Shown: piece by piece, positions 1 to 6,531 of the stretch
How the letters are laid out: the number at the start of each line of letters is the position of its first letter
How positions within the stretch are numbered: position 1 is the stretch's first letter
Origin: Bacteroidota bacterium
GTDB taxonomy: Bacteria; Bacteroidota; Bacteroidia; Bacteroidales; GCA-2748055
Length of the DNA stretch: 10,562 bases
Assembly: GCA_030642565.1 (NCBI GenBank)
Contig: DAOWNM010000067.1
Coordinates: forward strand, 1-10,562
Direction of reading: 5' to 3'
Position numbers and translations under genes: made by a program
The notes under the pieces: generated by a model
Seen by the model: only the letters and a program-made list of their open reading frames with translations
Told to the model about the DNA's origin: nothing
The model's database searches: none

Positions 1-1
1 C

Positions 2-715
2 ATCCTGTTTTTATCATTTGTATTGAGCTCCTCTAGTGCAATTCGTATAAAGACTGTTACATTCACTGCTGCCGATGGCCTTCAGATCACAGCAGACGAG
101 TATATCCTTGAACCCGACAATCCCTACATACTGCTTTTTCACGAGCAGGGCTCCAGCAGAGGTGAATTTAGCACCATTGCCCGCAGGCTCTGTAAAATGG
201 ACTACAACTGTCTGGCAGTTGACCTTCGAAATGGCGATAACTACAATTTTGTCTCCAACGAAACAGCCAAACAGTTGCGCGAGAAGCGTCTCGAGGCAGA
301 CATCAACGACATTGAACAGGATATGGTGGCTGCCATCAATTACGCGCATGAAAAATCCAACCTTCCTGTGGTACTGTTCGGAAGTTGTGCAAACGGCTCA
401 CTCAGTTTGAAAGTTGCGCTTTCTAATGAAAATGTGAGGGCTGTGATTGCGCTAAGCCCTGGAGAATACTTTATGCCCGAAATCAAAATTCAGGACACCA
501 TCACACATCTGCAAAAACCGGTTTTTATCTCTTCCAGTAAATCTGAGTTCCCGTATGTTTCAGAACTGGCTTCGGGTATTGGGAAAGACTATATCAGCCT
601 TTTTGAACCCAAGCTGGGTGCAGGTGATCGCGGTACAGCATCTCTCTCTGTGGATTATGAACAAAATACCGAGTACTGGATTGCCCTGATTCTCTTTTTC
701 AAGGAACTTATGTAG
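2..715 (+). CDS. Exported alpha/beta-hydrolase-like protein (dienelactone-hydrolase type), 5'-partial
   Basis: This open frame runs in from the left edge; its true start lies outside the window. Translating upstream of the TTG at 23 gives a hydrophobic run (ILFLSFVLSSSSA) that looks like the end of a signal peptide, so the TTG is not the start and the product is probably exported. Numbering from the TTG codon, the protein has alpha/beta-hydrolase landmarks: an oxyanion-type HEQG at 40-43, a VDLR strand end near 66-69, and a nucleophile elbow GSCANG at 120-125. That elbow would place Cys122 as nucleophile, as in dienelactone hydrolases, although the usual last Gly of G-x-C-x-G is Asn. The expected C-terminal His is missing: where a family member would have a His-Gly-Thr-like segment, this one reads GAGDRGT (199-205), and no His occurs after residue 162. 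Activity is therefore doubtful. It is followed without a gap by the GT9 gene, so the two are probably co-transcribed. The fold is fairly sure; the substrate is unknown. Confidence 0.72.
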   Translation: MLFLSFVLSSSSAIRIKTVTFTAADGLQITADEYILEPDNPYILLFHEQGSSRGEFSTIARRLCKMDYNCLAVDLRNGDNYNFVSNETAKQLREKRLEADINDIEQDMVAAINYAHEKSNLPVVLFGSCANGSLSLKVALSNENVRAVIALSPGEYFMPEIKIQDTITHLQKPVFISSSKSEFPYVSELASGIGKDYISLFEPKLGAGDRGTASLSVDYEQNTEYWIALILFFKELM

Positions 716-1708
716 ATGGTTAAATTCCTGGTTGTCCGGTTCAGTTCTATCGGGGATATAATTCTTACAACCCCTGTAGTTCGTCATCTGAAGCAACAGG
801 TGGAAGATGCTGAAATTCATTACCTCACCAAATCGGCCTATCTCCCCCTGCTTGAGGCGAACCCTTATATTGACCGGATTCATCCCTTTGATGGTGATAT
901 AAAATCCTGCATCGATGTGCTCAGGAGAGAAGGAATCGACTATGTCATAGATCTCCATCACAATATTCGCTCGGCACGGATCAAACAGGGATTAAAACGG
1001 ATCGCTTTTTCGGTCAATAAACTGAATTGGAAAAAGTGGCTCTACGTCACTTTTAAAATAGACCAAATGCCCAACAGGCATATGGTCGACCGGAATCTCG
1101 ACACTATCAAATCCTTTATTGAAGAGAGGGATGACAAGGGCCTCGATTACTTTATTCCTGAAAAGGATGAAGTCGACACCCGCTCACTACCCGAAGCCTT
1201 CAGAAAGGGGTATATGGGACTCGCTATCGGGGCGCAGCACGAAACCAAAAAGCTTCCTGTTGAATTGCTGGTGAAGCTTTGTCAAAAACTGGAGCACCCT
1301 GTGGTGGTCCTGGGAGGGCCGGGAGACCGGGAGATCGGTGAGGCCTTGCACTCCCTTCCGGGGAAGGAGATCCTCAACGGCTGCGGCCATTACAGCATTC
1401 ATCAATCGGCTTCATTGGTCAGGCAGGCAAAAGTGCTGATTACACATGATACAGGTTTAATGCATATGGGGGCAGCTTTTCAAAAAAAGATCATTTCGGT
1501 CTGGGGCAATACGGTACCCCAATTCGGTATGATCCCCTACAGAGCCGACCCCTCCTCTGTTCAGTTTGAAGTGACCGGTCTCTCATGTCGACCCTGTTCA
1601 AAAATTGGATATCAAAAGTGTCCGAAGGGACATTTCAAATGTATGCTGAAACAGGATCTGGATGGAATTACCAGAACAGCCCATCACCTCTGGGACTCCC
1701 CTGATTGA
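716..1708 (+). CDS. Glycosyltransferase family 9 protein (LPS heptosyltransferase-like)
   Basis: A 330-residue protein of the ADP-heptose:LPS heptosyltransferase family (GT9), cytoplasmic or inner-membrane-associated GT-B enzymes that add sugars to the lipopolysaccharide core. The N-terminal domain opens with RFSSIGDIILTTP (8-20), the conserved GD motif with the likely catalytic Asp14, and continues with VIDLHHN (77-83). The C-terminal nucleotide-sugar domain has GAQHETKKLP (172-181), a VVVLGGPGD strand-loop (196-204) and THDTGLMHMGAA (243-254), the family's signature donor-binding loop. Near the end is a Cys-rich segment, CRPC with CPKGHFKC (291-309), with four cysteines typical of this family. 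The length is normal for GT9. The ATG directly abuts the TAG of the hydrolase gene, and AAGGAA at 701-706 lies 9-10 nt upstream, so translation is probably coupled. The exact acceptor and donor sugar cannot be told: WaaC- and WaaF-type members share all of these motifs, and Bacteroidota LPS cores vary. Confidence 0.93.
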   Translation: MVKFLVVRFSSIGDIILTTPVVRHLKQQVEDAEIHYLTKSAYLPLLEANPYIDRIHPFDGDIKSCIDVLRREGIDYVIDLHHNIRSARIKQGLKRIAFSVNKLNWKKWLYVTFKIDQMPNRHMVDRNLDTIKSFIEERDDKGLDYFIPEKDEVDTRSLPEAFRKGYMGLAIGAQHETKKLPVELLVKLCQKLEHPVVVLGGPGDREIGEALHSLPGKEILNGCGHYSIHQSASLVRQAKVLITHDTGLMHMGAAFQKKIISVWGNTVPQFGMIPYRADPSSVQFEVTGLSCRPCSKIGYQKCPKGHFKCMLKQDLDGITRTAHHLWDSPD

Positions 1709-1742
1709 TATTCCTACTGGGCAATAAATGAGTAGGTGATAT
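1708..1742. terminator. Possible bidirectional hairpin between convergent genes
   Basis: CCTACT (1713-1718) pairs with AGTAGG (1731-1736) across a 12-nt loop. Beyond a small internal bulge, ATAT (1708-1711) can pair with ATAT (1739-1742). The structure spans the 5-nt gap between the GT9 stop and the stop of the opposing TonB-like gene, the position expected for a shared terminator. Against this, the loop is long, the stem is only moderately stable, and neither side has a clear U-tract. It may be chance. Confidence 0.22.
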
Positions 1743-2478
1743 TGGCTCTATGCTTTTCAGGACCGCTTAGTTCTATCCTGAATCGCGATGACCGGGCCGC
1801 TGAAAGCGCAGCATCGGCAAAACAGACCCTGTCGGAACCAATGATGGGTTGCAGCACCCGGGCCTCCCGCACACTGCCATCAGGGGCAACGGCTATTTCT
1901 ACTTTTACAACTCCCGATCCCTGGCACCGGTAGACGGGCACTGTAAGCATTACCTTTCCCCTGCTAAGAGGCTCTTCCATGAATTCGAAGGTGATAGTGG
2001 TGGGACCGGCATAAACTGTTGTCTCCTCTTCCTCCTCCGCAGAGGGCGGAACATAATCGGCCGAAGCGAGGATCGATTGTAACTCCTCAAGCTTTGCACG
2101 ATCTTCCTGGTTCCTGGCCTCCTCTATCTGGTCAAGAAGGTCCTTTACATAATCGTTAGTGGAGATATCCTGGCTGAGCTTCTCCTCTTCATTCAGGTTT
2201 ACTGCCCTGTTGCTGGAGAGCTCCCGCTGGCGCATGATCTCTTTAAGCCATTCAGCCGGGATATCCACCTCCTCCTCCGCAAGTAGCTCCTCAATTGTCT
2301 TCTCCTCAAATTCCAATTCTATCCCCAGCTCCCGGTCACTCTTCAGTCCTTCCACCTTTACAAAAATAAGGATGATCAGTACCACCAGGTGAATAATCAG
2401 CGTATAGAGAATGGCCACCAGGTTCTCTTTGAAAAACCTTTTGATCCCCGCTCTGCCATATTGAAATATGTCATCCAT
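1714..2478 (-). CDS. TonB-like energy transducer family protein with acidic helical linker
   Basis: A 254-residue protein with a short cytoplasmic N-terminus containing basic residues, one membrane segment (about 20-42, LVAILYTLIIHLVVLIILIF), a long periplasmic linker and a C-terminal domain (about 170-254) like the TonB C-terminus: a GVVKVEIAVAPDGSV hairpin, then a DAALSAARSSRF helix and a final ITYSF strand. TonB proteins carry proton-motive energy from ExbB/ExbD to outer-membrane receptors. The linker differs from classical TonB: it is Glu-rich and probably helical or coiled-coil (about 48-155) instead of Pro-Lys repeats. Cys185 and Cys219 sit in the C-terminal domain and could form a disulfide. 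I chose the ATG at 2478; a TTG three codons further upstream would give MQC in front. No exbB/exbD genes are nearby. The fold is fairly certain, but whether it energises transport or has a structural role is not. Confidence 0.75.
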   Translation of the reverse strand: MDDIFQYGRAGIKRFFKENLVAILYTLIIHLVVLIILIFVKVEGLKSDRELGIELEFEEKTIEELLAEEEVDIPAEWLKEIMRQRELSSNRAVNLNEEEKLSQDISTNDYVKDLLDQIEEARNQEDRAKLEELQSILASADYVPPSAEEEEETTVYAGPTTITFEFMEEPLSRGKVMLTVPVYRCQGSGVVKVEIAVAPDGSVREARVLQPIIGSDRVCFADAALSAARSSRFRIELSGPEKHRANITYSFIAQ

Positions 2479-2491
2479 ACACTGCAAAATT

Positions 2492-2512
2492 AAGATGTTA
2501 CTCCAACATCTT
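2492..2512. promoter_or_regulatory. Perfect 8-bp inverted repeat in a divergent intergenic region (candidate operator)
   Basis: AAGATGTT and AACATCTT are perfect reverse complements separated by 5 nt (ACTCC). They lie 14 nt upstream of the minus-strand TonB-like start and 52 nt upstream of the plus-strand lipoprotein start. Next to it on the minus strand, TAATTTTG (2485-2492) fits the Bacteroidota -7 consensus TAnnTTTG, but it has no TTG at the right distance and lies very close to the ATG. On the plus strand, a weak TTC-N20-TATGTTTA (2511-2541) is one mismatch from each box. The repeat could be an operator for a dimeric regulator or an mRNA hairpin; the sequence does not decide between them. 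Confidence 0.35.
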
Positions 2513-2564
2513 CATTATCTAACGGATATTTCCTATGTTTATAATAACAAAACCTGATTTTACC

Positions 2565-3149
2565 ATGAAAAAAATAGTGCTCTTAGGTGTTTTGATCTTC
2601 CTGTTGAATGGATGTTCCATCCTCTCTGAACTTGCCGCCTTTACAAAATGTGAATTCAGGCTCCTCTCTCTTCAGGAACCTGCTTTATGCGGAATAGATG
2701 TAAGCCAAAAAAGCTTCTGGTCGGATTTCAGCTTTATGGAAGGACAGATCATTGCGGGACAACTGCTGAAAAAGAGTCTCCCCTTCGAAATAACGGTCAA
2801 TGTGGAGGTGCGGAATCCGGGGGCATCAGTAGCCGCTGTTAACTCCATTCAATGGATCGCTTTTATAGATGATCTGCAGGTGGCGCAGGGAACGATACAC
2901 GAACGGGTGGAGGTGCCGCCCTCGGGAGGAGTCAACAAGATTCCGTTACGGATTCAGGCCGACCTGATCGATTATCTGGAGGGGGATAATCCCAGAGCTA
3001 TGCTGAATTTCGCATTGAACCTGGTTAATGCAGGCGATCAGGCCAGCCAGATGACCATGAAGATCAAACCAAGTGTACTGATAGGTTCCCAGAGCATTCA
3101 ATACCCTGATTATTTCATCATTACAAAAGAATTTAAATCAGGGAACTAA
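2565..3149 (+). CDS. Lipoprotein with LEA type 2 (LEA14/WHy)-like domain
   Basis: A 194-residue lipoprotein. The start is placed at ATG 2565 because MKKIVLLGVLIFLLNGC is a textbook type II signal peptide with lipobox LNGC and acylated Cys17. An in-frame ATG at 2535 would add ten residues (MFIITKPDFT) in front and overlap a possible promoter. The residues after Cys (SILSELAAF) lack the acidic surface-export signal seen in some Bacteroidota lipoproteins, so it probably faces the periplasm, likely from the outer membrane. From about 75 to 185 it resembles LEA type 2 domains: ITVNVEVRNPGA, a WIAFIDDLQVAQGT strand pair, then VEVPPSGGVNKIPLRIQ, a pattern of beta-strands around a conserved Asn-Pro. 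Such domains in bacterial lipoproteins have no settled function. Cys29 and Cys42 in the mature part could pair. It is divergent from the TonB-like gene and overlaps the opposing gene by 4 nt at its 3' end. The lipoprotein call is strong; the domain call is moderate. Confidence 0.72.
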   Translation: MKKIVLLGVLIFLLNGCSILSELAAFTKCEFRLLSLQEPALCGIDVSQKSFWSDFSFMEGQIIAGQLLKKSLPFEITVNVEVRNPGASVAAVNSIQWIAFIDDLQVAQGTIHERVEVPPSGGVNKIPLRIQADLIDYLEGDNPRAMLNFALNLVNAGDQASQMTMKIKPSVLIGSQSIQYPDYFIITKEFKSGN

Positions 3150-6007
3150 TTGATATCCATGGAGTAGATACTCTCAAAACCGACCTGGCCGGTTGCCGGT
3201 TCATATGTAACTCTCCCTCCCAGCGAAAGCGGAAATGAGATCCTGAGAATATTTATATCTACCACCAGATCAGCTCCATAGGTGGTATAGTTTCTCTCTT
3301 CGTAATGGGGGTTCGGATCATGTACAATAACATTGGTCCCCACCAGGTGATCGGTCCACAATGCTCCCCTGATCCGTTTCAGGTAGAGCAGGGACCCTAT
3401 TTCAAGATCGGGATAAAGTATAGGGAAAACATAATCGGCACTGTAACGGGTCAGGACCTCGCCAAAAATCCCTCGCAATCCCCTGGGCATACCAATCAGA
3501 TTGATAAATGCCGGACATGAGAAATCGAGTGGGAACTGTTTCTGGTGATAGGCAGATAACCTGATGGTTTGATGTTTTAAGGGTCCGGGAAAATAGGTAG
3601 TAATCCCCCCCATGGCCACCGAGCCAAACACCTGGTTGTTAAAGGGGGCATGATAATACCCTCCATTTGCTGTAAACCCGATCCGGGGCAGAATCTCTTT
3701 CACACCCTTTCTCAAATAGGAGGTGGCATAGAGGCTGTAGTAGAGGTAATGGGCCATCTGCTGGTAACTCTCCTGGCTCTCATTATACTGAATATCCCTG
3801 CGGTAATGGTAATCTATCCCTGGTTGGATCAGGGACAAGAATTTCCCGGTATTAATCCGAAAAGGCACATAAGTTTGAGCTGTAAAATTAAGTGCCTGTG
3901 GCAAGGCAATCACCGAATCGCCCTCCGCATAACGCAGAACATCGGGTTCGCCTCCATAATCAAAATAGAGATTTAGAACCGGATACCTCCCCTTTAACTT
4001 GATTCCGGAGTGAAACATATGAAACCCATCTCGATACTCATAACCCAGTTGGCTCACTGCTGTGCTCAGCCGGTTCTGAGAAATCAGTGAAACCCCCAGG
4101 CTCACAGGTAACTGTTCCGGATCCAGTGTAAGTTCCGGGTCCAGGTAATCAAAATAAAGAGGCAGCCAGGAGTGAATATTAAACAGGTGCAGCGCCTTTC
4201 TATACCGGTGCGTATCAAATTCAAGGGAGTCATCAGCGAATGGTAGTTCACCGATCCTGATCTCCTCCGGAGTCCGGTCATAATCGATCTGCTCCGCATG
4301 ATCCCGCACCTCTTCCAACGGTTTCCACAACCCCTCCTCCAGGTCGAGGGTGGCCGCAGCATACCCTCCCGAAGTGTAGTTGGAGTAAAACAGGGTTTTT
4401 CCATCGGATGAAACCTGTGGATGAAAAGCACCAAAACGGGCGGAGGTAACCTGGAATACTTGATCAACACCCATATGATAGCAGTAGATATTATCAATAC
4501 CTGAAAAGGTCCCACCAAAAAAGATATACCGCTTCTTAACAACAGGATAGGAGATATCATCCATCCCGGCATCAAACAATCTGGTCCATCTATCCGACTG
4601 GAGGGAATAACTGTAGAGCGATTTTCCCGATTCGACCGAAACCATCATCACCAGTGCCGAATCGGTCTCCATCCAGGCCGGGTGCTGTAGAAACTTGTTT
4701 CCGGGAGAGTGGATCACCCGATCGACGGTGCCATCCATACGAAGAATCGCCAGGTTGAATTGGTGTTTCTCCGTTTGCTCCACAACAGCAACCCGGGTTC
4801 CATCGCCAGAAATGGCAGGAGAGAAATACCTGGTCCTTTTTCCCAGGTTGCTGACCCTGCCAGTTGTCAGGTCATAACTTCGAATAATAGAGTAGTTCCT
4901 GTTGCTCCAGCGCCTGTCGGGAACAAATTCATCCCAGACAATATGGTTTCCGGAGTAACTGACTCTTCCCGAATTCAAATAACCAGGACGAAAAACACGT
5001 TTATCCTCTCCATCTCTCTCAACAATAACAAACTCCGGGATCTGGTCCATTCCCGTCTTTAGGGTCAGCATCTTTGATTCTGAGATCTCATGCGGAAAGG
5101 TATAACTGGTATAGTGACGTTTGCGGTAAATATTCCAATCGGTCACGGGGGTGTAAGAACGTTCTACCGCCATCTTAGCCCAGTGGTCCCGGTAACTCGT
5201 CAGTGCCTCCTGATAAAACTGTTTCTTGGATCTAAATCCGTATTGCTTCATACTGAACCAGGTAGGATTTAACAGAAATGGTTTCCTGGCAGCATACTGT
5301 TGAAAATCGATCCAGAACTTATTGCCATAGGTACGTCTCCCGTGCCTGACCATCAGGTACCCCAGCTGGTAATGATTGGGTATATGATGTTTGTAAGAGC
5401 CCATTGCTGCCTTGGAGAAAGACCAGAGCCTGTCTGCTTCCAGTAACTGGGCTTTTATCTCCATTTCAAAGGATGGCTGCCTCCCTCTCCCTGTTTTGGA
5501 GAGACGGGTCTCTGAATCCACTGCATCTCCCTCCAGATACCAGTATGGCAGGAATACTGCCATGGCCCCCACAGCCTGTTCTCCACCAAGATAGAAGAGC
5601 CCTTTTGTAATGCCCTGATTTAATTTATCGATCTGAACAGCATGTCTCCCCTCATGAAGAGCCAGCTGTGTCAGCCAGTCCTGGTAATAGCCATTGGGAT
5701 CGGGATTGGTAAATATCTCCAGGCGTTTGGGTGCCCAGACAAAGACCCCGTTTGAAAAACTCGATTCGTTGTGGATAATCACAGGCATATGGCTGTTGCG
5801 ATGGTCAAGGGGCTGCCCCAGGTAGGGGTAGTAGTGCTCGAGCCGCCGGGCAAATGCCTGAGCCAGGCTATCCACCCCACCCGGGTGGATCATGGTGTAG
5901 TGAGGCGTTTTAAACTGATACCACTTCAGGGAACCTGCGTCCTGTCCATACTCATAAAATTGACCGTTCAGTCCGGCCGAAATGAACAAAAGCAGAATGA
6001 AGATCAT
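3146..6007 (-). CDS. Large exported protein: gluzincin-like peptidase domain, TolB/PD40 propeller, outer-membrane beta-barrel
   Basis: About 953 residues from ATG 6007. Residues 1-15 (MIFILLLFISAGLNG) look like a signal peptide core but lack a basic n-region. In-frame TTG codons at 6025 (giving MYSKGR before the core) and 6055 would supply one, so the start is uncertain. Three parts follow. First, a peptidase MA/M1-like domain (about 25-290) with HEGRH at 118-122 and WYLEG with Glu159, the spacing of a gluzincin zinc site (two His plus a downstream Glu). Second, a beta-propeller (about 335-560) with at least five TolB/PD40-like repeats, for example FSPAISGDGTRVAVV and FHPQVSSDGKTLFYS. Third, a beta-strand-rich region (about 620-953) with PRGLRGIFGE (841-850), reminiscent of the RG loop of Omp85-type barrels, followed by DYVFPI. 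It is probably anchored in the outer membrane. It follows the SUI1 gene closely and overlaps the lipoprotein gene tail-to-tail by 4 nt. Peptidase activity and substrate are inferred only. Confidence 0.78.
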   Translation of the reverse strand: MIFILLLFISAGLNGQFYEYGQDAGSLKWYQFKTPHYTMIHPGGVDSLAQAFARRLEHYYPYLGQPLDHRNSHMPVIIHNESSFSNGVFVWAPKRLEIFTNPDPNGYYQDWLTQLALHEGRHAVQIDKLNQGITKGLFYLGGEQAVGAMAVFLPYWYLEGDAVDSETRLSKTGRGRQPSFEMEIKAQLLEADRLWSFSKAAMGSYKHHIPNHYQLGYLMVRHGRRTYGNKFWIDFQQYAARKPFLLNPTWFSMKQYGFRSKKQFYQEALTSYRDHWAKMAVERSYTPVTDWNIYRKRHYTSYTFPHEISESKMLTLKTGMDQIPEFVIVERDGEDKRVFRPGYLNSGRVSYSGNHIVWDEFVPDRRWSNRNYSIIRSYDLTTGRVSNLGKRTRYFSPAISGDGTRVAVVEQTEKHQFNLAILRMDGTVDRVIHSPGNKFLQHPAWMETDSALVMMVSVESGKSLYSYSLQSDRWTRLFDAGMDDISYPVVKKRYIFFGGTFSGIDNIYCYHMGVDQVFQVTSARFGAFHPQVSSDGKTLFYSNYTSGGYAAATLDLEEGLWKPLEEVRDHAEQIDYDRTPEEIRIGELPFADDSLEFDTHRYRKALHLFNIHSWLPLYFDYLDPELTLDPEQLPVSLGVSLISQNRLSTAVSQLGYEYRDGFHMFHSGIKLKGRYPVLNLYFDYGGEPDVLRYAEGDSVIALPQALNFTAQTYVPFRINTGKFLSLIQPGIDYHYRRDIQYNESQESYQQMAHYLYYSLYATSYLRKGVKEILPRIGFTANGGYYHAPFNNQVFGSVAMGGITTYFPGPLKHQTIRLSAYHQKQFPLDFSCPAFINLIGMPRGLRGIFGEVLTRYSADYVFPILYPDLEIGSLLYLKRIRGALWTDHLVGTNVIVHDPNPHYEERNYTTYGADLVVDINILRISFPLSLGGRVTYEPATGQVGFESIYSMDIN

Positions 6008-6041
6008 TCTGCCTTTGCTGTACAAATGATATAATGGAAGG

Positions 6042-6389
6042 TTAGTTCTCTGCAAATTTCACTTTATATCTGCTGTTGCGTAAATAGATATAGGCACGTT
6101 TACGAACATCCCCTTTTAATACAATGTCATGCATTCTTGAAGAGCCGCGGGTGTGACATACCCCTTGAAGTTCCTCCTCAATCTTTATCAGATCGATGCG
6201 TCGTCCGACAAAACCGGTAATATAGGTGATTGGAGCGCCATCCATCTTTCTCTTGTCAAGTCCAACCAGGAGCGTCTGTTTTTCAGGAGGCAGAGTATTG
6301 GGCTCCTTGATATTGGCATATTCGTATTCAAATTCGGGATAGTCCGTGTAGAGGGGTTGATCCAGATCGTTCATTCCTTTTAAAGTCAT
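6042..6389 (-). CDS. Divergent SUI1/YciH-family (eIF1-like) protein
   Basis: A 115-residue protein whose layout matches Bacteroidota YciH/SUI1 proteins. It has an acidic N-terminus (YPEFEYEYANIKEPNTLPP), a basic strand start (KQTLLVGLDKRK), ITYITGFVG, a helix (LIKIEEELQGVC), and the C-terminal VLKGDVRKRAYIYLRNSRYKVKFAEN, which parallels the family's IQGD...GYKVK ending. YciH is the bacterial relative of translation initiation factor eIF1 and can affect start-site fidelity; its physiological role in bacteria is not settled. The normally conserved Gly-rich loop after the Cys (CGxGGSxKDGEI-like) is here CHTRGSSRMHDI (78-89): the Cys and some Gly/Ser remain, but other Gly residues and the Asp-Gly turn are gone. 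It may be a specialised or decaying paralogue. It starts at ATG 6389 behind a good promoter (6412-6442) and is probably co-transcribed with the large outer-membrane protein gene. Confidence 0.72.
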   Translation of the reverse strand: MTLKGMNDLDQPLYTDYPEFEYEYANIKEPNTLPPEKQTLLVGLDKRKMDGAPITYITGFVGRRIDLIKIEEELQGVCHTRGSSRMHDIVLKGDVRKRAYIYLRNSRYKVKFAEN

Positions 6390-6411
6390 GTACTTTGGAT
6401 TTAATGAACCA

Positions 6412-6442
6412 CAAATATATATTTCGTTTTAATACTTGTCAA
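6412..6442 (-). promoter_or_regulatory. Bacteroidota-type promoter for the SUI1 / outer-membrane protein unit
   Basis: Read on the minus strand, a TTG (6440-6442, within GTTGAC) is followed after exactly 20 nt by TATATTTG (6412-6419), a perfect match to the -33 TTG / -7 TAnnTTTG consensus of the Bacteroidota primary sigma factor. Transcription would begin a few bases downstream, leaving a leader of roughly 15-20 nt before the ATG at 6389. Confidence 0.68.
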
Positions 6443-6451
6443 CAGTTTCAA

Positions 6452-6496
6452 AAAAAATATTTTTTGGCAACTGTGCTAAAAAAAGCGTTAAATTCG
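6452..6496 (+). promoter_or_regulatory. Weak candidate promoter for the GT117 gene, with an A/T palindrome
   Basis: The 142-nt divergent gap (6390-6531) must also hold the promoter of the plus-strand gene. The best candidate is TTTG at 6463-6466, then 22 nt, then TAAATTCG at 6489-6496, one mismatch from TAnnTTTG with a slightly long spacer. It would leave a leader of about 30 nt carrying AAAGGA (6513-6518), 13 nt before the ATG. A perfect 14-nt palindrome, AAAAAATATTTTTT (6452-6465), overlaps the upstream box and may bend the DNA or act as an UP-like element. Confidence 0.3.
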
Positions 6497-6531
6497 TGCC
6501 AGCCAAAACAATAAAGGAATTTTAACACCTT

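Noticed and set aside
560..961. 133-codon minus-strand open frame across the hydrolase/GT9 junction
   Set aside because: It is antisense to two supported genes, and its translation matches no family I recognise.
4102..4575. 157-codon minus-strand open frame in another frame of the large outer-membrane protein gene
   Set aside because: A shifted-frame shadow: the real frame continues uninterrupted with propeller repeats through this region, so there is no sign of a frameshift.
6452..6465. AAAAAATATTTTTT as a Rho-independent terminator
   Set aside because: It has no GC stem and lies upstream of both divergent genes, so it is better explained as AT-rich promoter DNA.
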